This document shows positions 40,515-53,180 of a DNA stretch of 64,000 bases, piece after piece (within the stretch, counting starts at the first letter, position 1; each line of letters starts with the position of its first letter). Under the pieces are notes generated by a model, which searched no databases, was not told the origin of the DNA, and worked only from the letters and a program-made list of their open reading frames with translations. Position numbers and translations under genes: made by a program. Source of the DNA: Gymnogyps californianus (Eukaryota > Chordata > Aves > Accipitriformes > Cathartidae); assembly GCF_018139145.2 (NCBI RefSeq), contig NC_059478.1:29945001-30009000 (forward strand). The letters are read 5' to 3'.

Positions 40515-42275
40515 TTAAATTGGCTTAATCTTGAAGTGTAGTCCAATAAGACTGAAGACTAGACACTTAAGGTCCTGGACCAGGTAGTAGAACACTCTCA
40601 AGCCTTCTGGATCCCTGCAGTGCACAACAGAAGGAAGAAAAAAAAAAAAAAGTTAGGTTGATGTTCTAAGAGAGCAGTTTACAGAACTAATCTATTAAAA
40701 AAAACCCTAAAGCCTAGAGGGAGACTTTTCAGAGGTCATCTGAGACATCAACAGATTTATTTCATTCTACATTGATCGATAAAACATTCTGTACTCCAAG
40801 TTTGCACGTTTTAAGCCTTAACAAAACGTGCATTTTTATCATGAAAGCAAGTAGTAACATCACTTTGGATTTAAAAATCACGATACCCAGTCTTTTCAGC
40901 TTAGGTGAAATACAGAAATCTTGGTTCTCTCAGAGACATTGGTGTGGACGGGCCAACGACAGTTCAGTTCAGACTCTGAATACGCCTAACAGGGGTTCCT
41001 ACAGTAAGGTTAGCTGCTTGGTGAGTTTGAAAATATAGCGCATAATGACACAGTCTAAAAGCATTTGGTACATTATGCTGTAAGCAGAGCACTCGTGCCC
41101 CCAGGAACTGATTTATACTTTGAAACGATATGAGTACCTAGTAATCAGCAAGTTCTAATATAGATTGTTACATAAAAATAACAGCAACTTAAAAAAGCAG
41201 AGTACATACTTGGACTGATTTACATCAATGAGTGAACCGATTTTTGACGTGGTAAAGGAGATGTGCTCATCACCGATTACTATTTCAAGCTCCTGGAAAA
41301 TAAAAGATTACAGGAAGTCAAACTACTGCTTTATGGTATTAGTTACAGAAATACTTAAGTACTGAGATGATGGCTGTTCCATTTTTATTACAAAGGTATT
41401 GAATGCAGCAGGTCTGTGAATCATATTAACTCTCACGACTAAATTGCCATTTAGGCACTCCTCAGGTTTCAAAACAGTATTTGTTTCCCTCTTGGCTAGA
41501 AACAATACTGACTTGAGGAAAAAGTTCACTTAAGCTTCTAATGAGCAAACATACAAAAATTAAAGCACCAATTAGAAAAGACACTGTACACCAACCTGTC
41601 GACCAACTCTGTCGGGAGGAGGCCATAGAGCATCATCTTCTTTTGTGATTTCACTGTCGTCGATTATTCTCTTCAGCTCCTCCATCACGCTCTTATGCAC
41701 GTAAGCCTACAAACAATATTCCGACGTGACAAAACAACCCCAAGCGCTACCTAGCACGCCGCCCTCGTTACTCTACTTGCACAAACCACCACAGGAGCGC
41801 TTTGCTTTGCTGATTTCCGACACAGCACCCGCTCTAGGCGCGGCCCGGCAGAGGCGCGTACCTCCACCTCCACCCCGGCAGCGGGCCACCGCCGCAGCGT
41901 CAGGAACCCGCCGGCTCCCCCCGCGCCGGGCCGGCCCCGCGGCGGCCGCCTCTCCCTTACCTCTTTTCGGATCATGACGTCGTTCTTGTAGTTGCTGTTG
42001 TTGGCGTAGCGCAGCTTCCCTGGCGAAGACAGGACGGACGTTAAAGCCCCGCCGGGGCAGCGCTAGGCGGGCACCGCTCCGCCGCGGCCCCCGGCCCCGC
42101 GTCCTCCCGGGAGCGGAGAGAGGAGGCCCCCCGCGCCCCCGCCCGCCCGCCCGCCCGGCCCCGCGCCGCCCCTGCGCCGCCCCTCACCGTCGGGCCGGAA
42201 CTCGAACTCGAGGAACTCGTGGCCGAACTTGCCCTTATGCCCCACGTAGTAGCGGAGGTAGAAGTCGCTCGCCAT
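40515..42275 (-). CDS. MAGOH: Protein mago nashi homolog, exon junction complex core (complete, 5 exons)
   Basis: MAGOH pairs with RBM8A/Y14 and, with EIF4A3, forms the exon junction complex core deposited on spliced mRNA; it affects export, localisation and nonsense-mediated decay. Coding exons: 42188..42275, 41961..42019, 41596..41706, 41210..41292, 40515..40614. The sum is 441 nt, 146 aa plus stop, identical in length to human MAGOH. The protein begins [20 protein letters not shown] and is nearly identical to mammalian MAGOH through its end, HFKIKPI. Residue 2 is Ala where human MAGOH has Glu. All introns are GT-AG with closing phases, so this is a real gene and not a retrocopy. It shares its CpG island head-to-head with the nardilysin-like locus. 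Confidence 0.98.
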
Positions 42276-42660
42276 GGTCCCGCCGCCGCCCCGGCATGCA
42301 CCGCAGCGGCGCGGGCGAAACGCGTCACGGCGGGCGGGGGCCGGGCGGAGCGTGATCACCACTCCGATTGGCCGGCAGCGCCGACGGCCGCGAGCCAGAG
42401 CCGCAACGGCGGCGGTTGCGGCTGCCCCCTGGCGGGCGCCGGTGGCTGCAGCCGGGCCCGTGAGGGCTGGGCTGAGCTCCCGCTCCATCTGTCCGCAGCG
42501 GGAGGCGGCCCCGGCGGCGGGAGGAGGGCCGGGCCTCAGCCAAAACTCAACCGGGGCGGCCCGGACATCGCCGAGTCCCCTAGCGAGACGAAGCGGTACA
42601 GGTGAGGGGCGCCCCCGCCTCCCCCCGCCGGCTGCCTTCCTCAGCGCAAAGGCTTGGGCC
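41820..42660. promoter_or_regulatory. CpG island, probable bidirectional promoter (MAGOH / nardilysin-like)
   Basis: GC-rich, CpG-dense block. MAGOH starts leftward at 42275, and the nardilysin-like first-exon match ends rightward at 42601 with donor GTGAGG. Fewer than 300 bp separate the two coding matches, so the locus is arranged as a divergent pair. Promoter activity toward the right is inferred. Confidence 0.7.
42549..42601 (+). pseudogene. Nardilysin-like exon 1 end
   Basis: Reads [16 protein letters not shown] before donor GTGAGG; human NRDC has GDPEIVKSPSDPKQYR at the same exon end. The frame is open upstream to 42219, but its only ATG lies antisense inside MAGOH exon 1. Confidence 0.65.
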
Positions 42661-45587
42661 TTCGGCAGGTAGCTCCCCGTGGGGTACCTGGAGCCCGGGC
42701 AGCTGACACAAAGCTCTTTTCTCGTAGTAATGTTTGCAGTGTTTGGAAGAAAAAAAGTCAGACTGGTGCTTGATTATCACCTCCCCTTTCCCCACACCGC
42801 AGCTATGGTGGCGATGGCTTGGGTGCCGTCGCTGAGACACAGGACGGACCAAAGCCCACGCAAGTATTGACTTGTCTGTCAGGACCACTCGATTCAGTCA
42901 GTGAAGGGCACGCTGCATGCTTTGCCCTAAAGCTTGTGACTTTTTTCTAGGCAGAAAATGAAAATTATTCACTCGTTACTAATAAAGGCTTTCTCGTAAT
43001 ATTTAGACATAGTGGTAATAAAAGGAAAATGAGGTGCTGATAGCCTTTTATTACGAGTCCAGATGTTAACATTTAGTGTTACTGCCTTAGAATTTGAAGC
43101 AGTTTTGTGCCTCCCTCGGACGAAGGCAGTAACCCAGCCGAGCTGTCCCTGGGATGGGTTTGGCCCCCACGCAGCCAGTGCACCCCTGTGCCTCCTTCTC
43201 ACTGGTACTGGTTTGTTGAGTTACGCTCATCACTGGTGGCCTGAAGTTTGAGAGTAAATGGACTGGTGATAATATCTGCCTTTTTGCTCTTTGGGGAACT
43301 GCTGAGAGAAAGGAAATAGCCGGAGACATGCCCTTCTGTAAAATATTCCTTTCTGAAAGAAAAATTTAGAAATAGGGTATCTCTTGTGCTGATCACTAGA
43401 AGGGACCCTTTTTATTGAGGACACTGAATGGTGGAGGACACTTTGTACTGTGGTAGTACTGAAAATGTATTTTACACTGATGAACTTGATTTCATTTCAT
43501 TTCATTTCATCTGATGCAGGTGGTGCTGCATCACATCCCAGGTGTAGGCAGTTAGTGCAGGGCTAGTGAAGCTCACTCTGCTTACTTTAGAGTTACAGCA
43601 AGGTTAAGTCTGGCGATATTTACTATTGCTGTTCCACTATTACTATATCCACTCTAACTCAGTGGAAATAGCTGAACTGCTTCCAGATCTAATCTGTCCA
43701 TGGAAATAACATAGTCTTTGGTATGGTATTGTGTAAATAATCAAATAAACGTTTTAATCTCAGTTAATTCTGCGTGGAGGAAAGCCCTAGGTGTCCACAT
43801 CTGGACATAATTCATATGTAAACTCACTAAACCCCCCATTGATAGGTCAGATTTGGCTGTAGTTTGTTTTTCAGGAGCCCTGTATGTTTTGTGATCTAGG
43901 TTCCTCTTCTGACTATGTAGGAGCTCTAAGCTTTCACTAGTACAGTCAAAACCAAAAAATGTTGGGATTGGTGGTTGATTTCTTTTAACATAAATTGTTA
44001 CAGTGAGAGGCAATACAGTAATTTTCTGGAAAAATATGAATGTTTAAATCTAGACACTCATAAATTAGGGTTAAATAGCTACTTTGGATATATTTTAGGA
44101 CTTTGTTGGATTAAAATCATGGAACAAAGAAATTGCATCTTTGTCTCATTTAACTTAAATTACTATTTGCTTGGACCTAAAGACGTTATTCACTGGGCAC
44201 ACACAAAATAAAGAACAATTTATTATAGACTCACCAAGAGTGAGAGAAAAAAATTAAAAGATAGGTAGAGGGAGGTGAAATATTTAAGGCTCACTCTTGG
44301 ACAGATAATGGACTCCTAATGTCATTCACTGAGTGGTAGTAGGTCAAGCTCCTTCTCCTCTGCCTAGGTTAGATAGCTTTTCTTATGTTCTTTTCCCAAG
44401 GGAATTGGAGGGTATTGAGGGACAATGATTAGTAGTCTGGAGAAATCTATTTATGAATAAACATTAAAAACTAAATATGTACAACTCAGCTAAATGATGA
44501 AGTAGAGCACTTTTTCTTCAGTCTAATATGGCAGTACTCATTGCATTTGTATTGTGGCTTGATTGTTCTGTATGATGTGGCATGTGACATGCAATGTTGT
44601 ACTGTGTTTACTCGGAGTAAATTTAATCCTTACCTGTAGTTAGAAGTTAATAGAACAACATCTTCAGAGTTCTGCCAGATGTCATTACAAAAGTGAAGAC
44701 ATCTTTTGAAGTTAGTTTTTTCTGTTAGAAAATCAGAATTATGGTTTATTTTGAAGCAAGCTCCACAGAAGCACCTCAGAAAGTGTTAATGAAACAAGAC
44801 AAAAGTTTGGCGAACTGAAATAACATTAGGTTAAAGATGTTCACTAAAGAAACTGTAAAGGGTTTTTTTGAAGTTTCACTATATGAAGAGAGGTTTAAGA
44901 GTGTAAATTTTAAAATAAATGTTAAATCACTTTTCTTCTTGCATTTAATCTGGCCGGGTTTGACTGGAAGATGTATTTGACTTCGGAACATACACGAGTC
45001 TTTTCTGTTCACAGCTGAGATGCTAGGAGGCAAAGTCAGAACTGTAACGGAAAGCTGGCCTGCATGAGGAAGTCAGTATATGCACTTTGCCTGGATTTAT
45101 GTCTAGTTTACTTCAATTCAGCTTCTCATGGTTAAGTGACAGGCACATGTGAAAGATATTCACATACTACACTCACTCCTGTTTAACAAAGACTGATGTT
45201 ACACTAATCCAATTAAATGACTTTCTGTAAGCCTCATAGACTGCTCTGGTTTACAGCTTCCTAAAGTTCAGTCTCTTTGGGTGCCGTATTCCTACTAGAG
45301 CAGTTATGCTAAGAAAGACCTCAACTTCTGTGAATTAAAAAACCGGTACTTAGCCTGTTCTGCATACTAGTCCTAAGTGTATGCATAAGAAGAGGCTCAG
45401 TGTTTTGCAGGAAATGTTGGGAGTCCTTTTTTCCTGTTAAAAGTAAATTGGAGTTGCAGTCTCTCACAGCATTTAAGGATCAAACACTTCCATGTCTTTT
45501 TATTCCATTTCTTCTTCCTGAGTTTTTCCATGTAAAAAAGATCTAATGTGGTTGTATTGCCTTATTCTGTTACTGTCTGTCCACTTC
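42602..45587 (+). other. Nardilysin-like intron / lost-exon region
   Basis: Three kilobases in which the nardilysin exons for the acidic stretch and zinc-binding catalytic helix should lie. I searched by eye for HFLEHMVF and GGSDNAST coding and found neither. A (TTCAT)4 repeat lies at 43491..43510. Confidence 0.55.
43491..43510. repeat. (TTCAT)4 microsatellite
   Basis: Four perfect TTCAT units. Confidence 0.9.
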
Positions 45588-45622
45588 TAGCACTTACAGG
45601 AAGTTGATGCAGTTCATTGCTG
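45588..45622 (+). pseudogene. Decayed nardilysin-like exon relic
   Basis: GAAGTTGATGCAGTTCATTG (from 45600) translates EVDAVH, matching EVEAVD of human NRDC, the residues directly before the next exon found here. The surrounding exon is not readable and its donor is gone. Confidence 0.4.
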
Positions 45623-45758
45623 TTCTGTCTATCCAGTAAGAAGTACTTTCAGTGCCACTCCATGTATGGTGTGAATCTTTGTTTAAATACTATTGTCCTT
45701 TTATAGGAATATTGTCTTCAAACTGATCACTTAATACAGTTCTAATTCTTTAAAACAG

Positions 45759-45854
45759 AGTACCAACTAGCAAAGCCCTCTGATGCAAACAGATGGGAGC
45801 TACCACTAGGAAGCCTTGCCAGACCTGGGCATCTGATGAGAAAGTTTTTCTGGG
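45759..45854 (+). pseudogene. Nardilysin-like exon (YQLAKPSDANR block)
   Basis: Open in frame; reads YQLAKPSDANR then SLARPGH and KFFWG, against human YQLARPSDANR, SLARPGH, KFFWG. Acceptor AACAG, donor GTGAGT, phase 1 at both ends. Confidence 0.88.
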
Positions 45855-46368
45855 GTGAGTTCTGTCTAAATGCCTGGGACAAAGTCATACCTGTCCTGCT
45901 GGGCTTAGTAGCTTGGGCTATTGAATCAAAGGTCCCCATATCTTTCCCATCACAATAAACCTACCTGTCTTATCATTCTGTCACTTACAGCACCTTTCTG
46001 GTAAAATTTTTGAGCTTTTCTCCAATCCTCTCACAATTTAACTGGCTATAGATAGTATCCAAAGTGTATTCATTCAAGAAAAGAGTGTTCTTTTGGAATC
46101 TCAAAGGCTGTTTATAACTAAAATAGGTGGTTAAAAATTGCTGATTTCTTGGCCATAGTTTCCTGGGTTTAGGCAGACTCCTGGCAGTAGCTATAGAAAT
46201 GTGAAAAAGGATTCATTATTTTTCATACCTTTGGGCTTGAATATTCACAGTTGCATTCTGCATTCTTTATGAATTTCCATTCTATAAAATATCTAAAGGT
46301 TGGCCCTTCAGTAGAAGAGTGCTACTGATACTGAAATAGCTAACCAATTGCTTTCTTAACATTTATAG

Positions 46369-46491
46369 GTAGTGCAAAGAAATTAAAACATGAGCCTAAA
46401 AAAAGTAACATTCATATTTATACCAGATTGAAGGATTTTTGGCAGAACTATTACCCTGCTTATTATATGAACTTGGTTGTCCAATCTAAAG
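46369..46491 (+). pseudogene. Nardilysin-like exon (LKHEPKK block)
   Basis: Reads LKHEPKKSNI, then RLKDFWQNYYPAYYMNLVVQ; human has LKHEPKKNNI, RLREFWMRYYSAHYMTLVVQ. Open throughout; acceptor TTATAG, donor GTAATA. Confidence 0.9.
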
Positions 46492-47479
46492 GTAATACGA
46501 AGTATAAACTTTGTATGTTTCTCTTAAGTACTGTCTGGTCTGACTTCAAGTTCAGAGGTTTTTTTGTGAGAGAATGACTCTACTGTAATTGTCTAAATTG
46601 TTTTATAAGCCTTTTCAGGAATATCAGTGCTTAATGCATTGTTGTTTAAATTACTGTGTTGGAAGGAAGAGCAAACTGGAATATGAGTTATCCTGAGAAC
46701 CTGCATTTAAATTCATCTGGGAGGTGTCAACTGTCTTTCAGTTCTGTACACTAATTCTAACATATTTTATGATGAATGCATATTATGGGTGAGATAAAAA
46801 TGGTTTTTGCTGTGTGTGTATTAGTTTTTTTGTCTTCTTAAAAGAAATGTCATGTTTGATGGCATTACAATAGATAGCATATTGCTACCATAGGGCTGTT
46901 TGGGTTATCTTGACACATTTATAATCAAAAGGCATGCTATGTTTGGATGCATTGGCTTAAGGTTGTATTTGTGAAAGACAGAAATGTGTGGATTGTAGTT
47001 CTTTTCATTCTGCTTAAAAGCATATACAAACAGTAATTGTTCTGACTCTGAAGAAAAGATCTCTATAAATACACATTTTTAGCATTATTAGTTTAGATAT
47101 GACAGAAGGACTGTAATATAACAATGTGCATATCAACTCTTGATACTGATACTGGCTTATAAGGTTTGGGGGTTTTTTTGTTGTTTTAAGAAGAGCAAAA
47201 TTTACATGATTTTCACTTCTGACCTATGGGGAGCAGGTATCTATGGGACTTGGTGAAACGGGATAAATCAGATAAACATGCTCTGAATATTTCTATTTGT
47301 TTGGGTTTTTTCTCATGTCAGTAAAAGCTGGCAGAAAGCGCTAATAAATCAACCTACTTTGGATGCCTAATTTAGCTTAGTTTTAAGGTTGCAAGATTTG
47401 GGAATTGTTTGTATTTTTCTGAAAACCTGCTTATGCCATTGAAATAGTTGTATTTCTGCTATTTTTTTCTCTTCACTAG

Positions 47480-47537
47480 AAACATTGAACACTTTGGAGA
47501 ATGGGGTGACAGATTTTTTTTCACAGATTCCAAATAA
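47480..47537 (+). pseudogene. Nardilysin-like exon (FFSQIPN block)
   Basis: With the split codons it reads ETLNTLENGVTDFFSQIPNN; human reads ETLDTLEKWVTEIFSQIPNN. The donor GTCAGG is weak but keeps the GT. Confidence 0.88.
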
Positions 47538-48370
47538 GTCAGGTTCTTTTCTGATATTTTCCATGTCTGTAACTTGTGAAACTATGTTCTAAACATGCAG
47601 AATTTTATGCAATTGCTTTTCCTTGTATCTACAAAGGCTTTAATTCTTATTGATTCCCTTATCAAAGAAACTACTTTCACTGACTAAATTAAGACAATAT
47701 AATCTTTGGAAGCTAATAAATTCATAAAATGTTTCTTTCAAATGTATTTGATAGCATTTAATGTGTTCCATGATGTGGATCTTGACTTTGCATGTAGATT
47801 CCTGTTATACCTGTGTTACTTCTTTAGTTGCTGGGAAAAGAATTATATTCTAGTTTTGAAGAATGTTAATTTCTGTGCCTCTGCATTGTGTGAAAGATAA
47901 TTAGTATCAAAATCTAGCTGAGTCATCAGTCCGTTGTGGCTGTTGGAGACAAACTGACTGTGGGTTTCTTCTATGTTAATATTAAGCTATGCATCGTAAT
48001 ATGCTATTTAGAAAAGACATCCCGTTTTTTATCTTGAAATTGCGATAGGGGTAAGTTTTGTTTACTTGGTTAAAAATATAGCTCTGTAAGAAGTAACATC
48101 TACTGTTTTGGTGCCAAGTAAAATGACCTTATTACTCTCTGAGGTAAGGTTTTCCCTGCTGCGCTATGCTGCTGTTGCCAGCTATTGACTGAAAGACATT
48201 CTTTGCAAATGCGCATCCTTGCTTACAAGGCAATGCTCCCTGAAGATGACTAAGTAAACAAAAATGTGGTGTATTGACATCTGTATTAGAAAAAAAAATC
48301 CTAAGCCTAGCATACACTCAGGTGTGTAAATGAGTGTCTGAAAAGGAGAAAGATTAATGGAAATTAATAG

Positions 48371-48440
48371 AAAACAGGACTGGAAGGGACTGTCATAGTT
48401 GCCATGTTCATCCCTCTGTTCTCAGACAAGATCAGCTATC
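48371..48440 (-). mobile_element. Degenerate CR1-like fragment
   Basis: ACAGGACTGGAAGGGACTGT followed by CATCCCTCTGTTCTCAGACA resembles the inverted CR1 3' region (GGAAGGGAC ... CATCCCCCTGCT). Very short and diverged. Confidence 0.4.
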
Positions 48441-49439
48441 TCTCATGTGAATCTTTTTGTGAATTTTAATGAAGCTTTTTGATTTTGATTGATTTTGATT
48501 CCCTGCTTTTTCTATAGATTGTTTTTGTGCCAAATGCAAGTTTATCGTGTAATTTACTTTCTCATTTGAAAAGTCAGCCCCCATATGAATCTGTTTGGTT
48601 CTAACCTGTTTGGTTTGGCAATGCTAGAAGTTGGTGTGTAGTCCGGTGTATTAGAACTGCTAGCCTTGAAGAGTAACAGAGGTGCGGTACAGATGAATCC
48701 ACCTCATTATATTTCCACAAATAATTTAAGAAAATAAATATTACTTATTTAAATTGGGGTTTTTTTCATGGTAGAACTGTGGCTTCAACTTACACAAAAT
48801 ATTATTTGCTCTTATTTAAAAACAGATGTGTGTTAATTCACACTTAAAAGTTTTACGGAGATATTTACGAGGGCTGACATGGGGAAGCTTTTCTCCAGTG
48901 GTTTCTTCTGAGATGCAGCGTGAATCTGGCACATCTTGACTGAAGTTAACCTTTGTGAATTGTCCTCTAAGTAGTTCCCCCAAAATATTGGTATTACATA
49001 AGAAAGAGGTATCTTACGTCACTGCATGTTTCAAGCTCTTCATTTAGAAATTAGCCAAGTGCTGTATTCTATTCATGTATTTCTGTGGAAGCTGATTTTG
49101 TTTAAACAAATCTGCCAAACTGTTTGAAGGTTCCCCAAGTGGCAGGGAGCAAAGGTATTTATTTAACCTTTAGCCCATGACCTTCCTATAGGGGCGGGTT
49201 ATGTCTACAAAAGGGCTGTATGTCTGTGGAAATAATCAAAGGAGTGTTGAACATTTTACCTCTTTAATTGGAATGTCCAGGTTCTGGTCCATGTCACTTG
49301 AAAGGACATCTTAGTTGTGTCGAGCTGCTCAGGATGATACTTCAAACCTGGTCTACTAAGCAGCTTTTGCTTGCTTCCATATGGCCTTGCTTTGTCTTCA
49401 ATAAACATTGTGCTAAATTTTTTTTTCTTTTATTTGAAG

Positions 49440-49513
49440 TGGTTTACCAAATCCAAGTTTCGATCATCTGACAGAGCCTGTTGACACACCAGAATTTCAC
49501 AAACTTTACAGAG
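49440..49513 (+). pseudogene. Nardilysin-like exon (FDHLTEP block)
   Basis: Reads GLPNPSFDHLTEPVDTPEF then HKLYR; human reads GLPRPNFGHLTDPFDTPAF then NKLYR. Open; donor GTGAGA. Confidence 0.9.
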
Positions 49514-51111
49514 GTGAGAGACCTGGGGCAGTGCATATATAACAGAAACTTTTAAATTTTACCTTTAGAGATATGCTTATGCTGCTCTGAGTGGACCTCA
49601 TATTCTCTGTTATGCTTTGACAAGAAGCTGAATTGAATTTTCTTTCTTTCTAACATTTTAACCTGTGTTTCTGCATACTTTTTGATTGGTTTTGCATTTC
49701 ATTTTTCTTCATGCTTGTCATCTCCTCTAAACAACTCATTTTCTTCCAACATCTTTGACTCCAATATTTAGTTCTTTGCTTTTCCCTTATTCTATAAAGA
49801 AGGAAACTAGTCTAGTAGGTCAGGAGATCCAAACATAAGGCTTCATTAGCAGAAAGGTAGAGACCTCTGGCATGTCCTGTTTTCTCACAGAAAACTGCCA
49901 GGCCTTACTTGTCCCCTGCATGCATCAGATTTTCCAATCTCTACAGCCATTTGAAAACTTACGTCAAGAAAAATACATTGCTTTCCTTTTATATAGATAA
50001 TTGTACCTTTGAGCAGTCTTTGATCTGGTGGATGCAAAAGTACCATCCATTTCCTATGCAATCCTTATTTGTAAAACCTTTGTATAATTTTCAGGGATCC
50101 CTAGCAAGAAACAGGCAAACCCTCAACTTTCAAGATAGCCCTTGCAGAAAGACTTTATGTACAGGTGATGTGCTGAATTCATTCAGGGTTGCCATGGCAA
50201 ACTTTTTCTTCTTTATCCAGAAAAAGACTGCTTTATCAGTAAACGTACCCTTTCACAGTACCCTGTGACTTTTGCTCAGGGGTCTCATAGCTATTAGAAT
50301 CAATAGATAGGTGGGCATTGAAATTAGCAGAGTCATAGGCCCTCTTGTGCATCTTTGCTCATTAATGCTCTTTATCCTTCATCTGTAAGTATACCAGTAT
50401 TTATTCCCTCCACCTTCTCTACATTTTTTTGGCAAAAGGCTGTCCCTTCTGTACTGCATGGGGGCATATAATTTCAGATTCTGGGTTTTGATCACTCTTA
50501 TTTTATAGCTAGGAGATACAATTCTCAGTCCTGCTGTTCTCCTGTCCACTTTCCCTGATCTCAAAGAGTTCTTGGTCATCTTTTCCAAGAGTCTATTTTG
50601 TTGTGCATAACTGCTCTCCTGCCCCTAGCAGCCATCATATTGGTTCTGTTTCATGTCACTGGCAACTTTTCAGTGATAAAAAAGAAAACAGGAGGATGGA
50701 AACCCGAACCGAGATGAAAATGATGATACTGACTGTAATAAAATAATCCCCTTCCAGAAGCGAGGAGTTATTTCTCTGCGTGTAGATCTCATAACAAAGT
50801 GATTTGGCGCTCTCTCAGAAAATTATTCTTGATTTCCAGTCAGTCAGGATTACTGTGACTATAAGTCTATCCCGTTAAACCATGGGGATGGTGCATAAGC
50901 AGTACCTTATTGACAGTGGTTTAACAGAATGGTAGATGGCAGCTTAATGAATTAATGTATATATTTTTATATATTTCCACATATGCAAGTGCATATGCAG
51001 ATGTTTTTTTCTACATCAAATAAAATATCTTATGCATAGATGGCTCTTGGGATTAAAAGGATTGGAAATAATAAGACGTTTCTGTTTTCAATGAATAAAC
51101 CTATTTTGCAG

Positions 51112-51181
51112 TTATCCCAGTCAGCAACATCCATCTGTTGAACATTACTTGGACCCTGCCCCCACAAGAGAAAAATTACAG
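51112..51181 (+). pseudogene. Nardilysin-like exon (ITWTLPPQ block)
   Basis: Reads IPVSNIHLLNITWTLPPQEK; human reads VPIRKIHALTITWALPPQQQ. Acceptor TTTTGCAG, donor GTAAAA. The next human exon (GHEGKGS) is not found downstream. Confidence 0.9.
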
Positions 51182-53180
51182 GTAAAATGATGCTTAGACT
51201 ATCATTACATTAATTATGTAATTATCATTAATTTACATTATATTTTGATTTCATGGTGTTTATAAAACAGTTTGTGTAGAGAACGCAATAAATGATCAAG
51301 ACCTCATCTCGTGGTAATACCACAGAAAAGGATAATTTCAGGAAATATATTTTGTGCTTCTGATTCTTTGAGAATAGCATACAAAATGGTATCAGTATTA
51401 GGTCTACTATCTCAGTGTTGACATAAGAGATATAATATCCCATAAACATATCTCACTTTTAGTGATCTTCATTGTACAGGCCATGAACTGATACTTGTGT
51501 GTTGTAGGATCCTGAGGAGATACAGGGCTGGTTTGGATGGCCCCTCATATCCCAGCCTTCATTGCTTTTGGCCTCTGGGCCCCTAGCCCAAATACCCACT
51601 CCTGTTTCAGCACCAGCCTTTGTGGCCTGCTAGTCTGCGTGGTCTTTGACTCAGCTTTGAGGGAGATGTTACAGATCTCTGATGGTACCTACAGAAGCTC
51701 CTGTGTTGAGGTTAGGAAAGGTGTGCACGTTTTCCCCTCTATGGCGGCACAAAACTCTGATTTAGGAAGAACAAAAGAGCTTAAATGCTTGCCCAGTCAC
51801 TTTGCATCCTGCAGTGGAATAAGAAAGGTCAGGCAATAACTTATGTTCAAAAAGATGACTTCAGTGGAATGGATTTGGTTTATTTAATAGTAAAGAAAAG
51901 GTCATGTCTTTTGTTCTTTTATTCTCACATAAATTGATTTTGTAAAGCTGAAGTTGGTTTATCACCATTTGTGTTCTATGGCTTTGTTATTTCAGTACTG
52001 GAGAAAAGGTCATCTTCTTAGTGGGTACCTGATATTCCATGGTCCATTAAAACTGCATTATTTCTGCTGACGCTGAAGTTCTTTTTTTTCTCGCATTTTT
52101 TTCTCTTTTCTTTCCCCCCCCCTAACTTCACCTGTCCCAAGTCAACCCAGCTCCAACTGGGTACTTTGTCATGCAGTCTAGTATATCAGAGGTGCCTGCG
52201 TATGACTATATCTTTGTTTTATTTGGGTTATAGAAACTTGAATGTCTTGGCTGTGCTAGCCTGATACGCCATTTAGATTCACATAGATTTTTTTCATGTT
52301 TTGTTCACTGTGCAAGAGCTTGAAGAGATTCCCACTCTAGTATCTTTCCTTAGGGGAGTGAATTGCATTGTCTGTCTCAAAGTGAAGTGTCAGTAGAAGA
52401 CAGCGACCGAGTATCGGCATTCTTATTGTTTCATTGGCCTCTAACTTCTCAACATGAAGCCGCTCCAAGAACTGAAAGCCTTTCTAACAACTCAATCTAT
52501 TTCCTCCTTTTTTTTTTTTTTTTAGTAAAAGCCCCCTGATTTCTAGTAGAGATCTAACTAAGAAAATATGACAGCATCTCAGGAGTGAAAGCATCTGGGA
52601 GGAAGGCACCAATTTGGGGCTTGCAAGACTGGCAGTAGTTAAACAAAACCAAACCAAAGAAGTCGGAAACCCCAACCCAAAACCTTGTGACCCTTCCGTC
52701 TCCTCAAACCATCATATTTTCTCTGTGTGCTCAGAAAATGCTACCTGGAATCACAGAAACACAGTACAAAATAAAACTATATTATTATTATTAGTATAAT
52801 GATATTCTGTAGGATGACACTTTAGTTCTTATTAAGAAGCTTTTTGATGAAGCATTTATATACTGTAAGAGGGTTTTTTGTTATTGTTTTAAAGGCCTTT
52901 TTATTGCTTTTGACATAGAGGGGTAATACTAGCATCTATAAAGATAATGGAAACAGATAAAGACATTATGCCAGTCTTGAGTAATTTACGAACTGAATAA
53001 ACATGAAATCTTTTTTCACCAGAAGGGTGGCTTTTTCTGTTCTTAATGCAAAGTGACTACAATTCCAAGTTCTCTTTAGTTTTAAATGTAGTTCAAAGTA
53101 TGCAAGTTGGTGAAAAAACAGAACAGTCTAGAGGAAAAGTATTTGCATACTGGAATTGAAGCTGACAGTGTTTCTGCAGT
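51182..53180 (+). other. Nardilysin-like intron, lost-exon region
   Basis: AT-rich sequence with no exon I can match. Nardilysin normally has about 300 residues between the flanking exons at 51112 and 54813. Confidence 0.55.

Noticed and set aside
42063..42488. 141-aa minus-strand frame extending MAGOH in both directions
   Set aside because: Only the portion from 42275 to 42188 is MAGOH exon 1; the rest is 5' UTR and intron 1.
44955..45050. Weak resemblance to nardilysin (FDWKMYLTSEH near FDVQRKYFKEA; EMLGGKV near NMEGKTG)
   Set aside because: Few identities, needs gaps, and the two pieces are in the wrong order relative to nardilysin.
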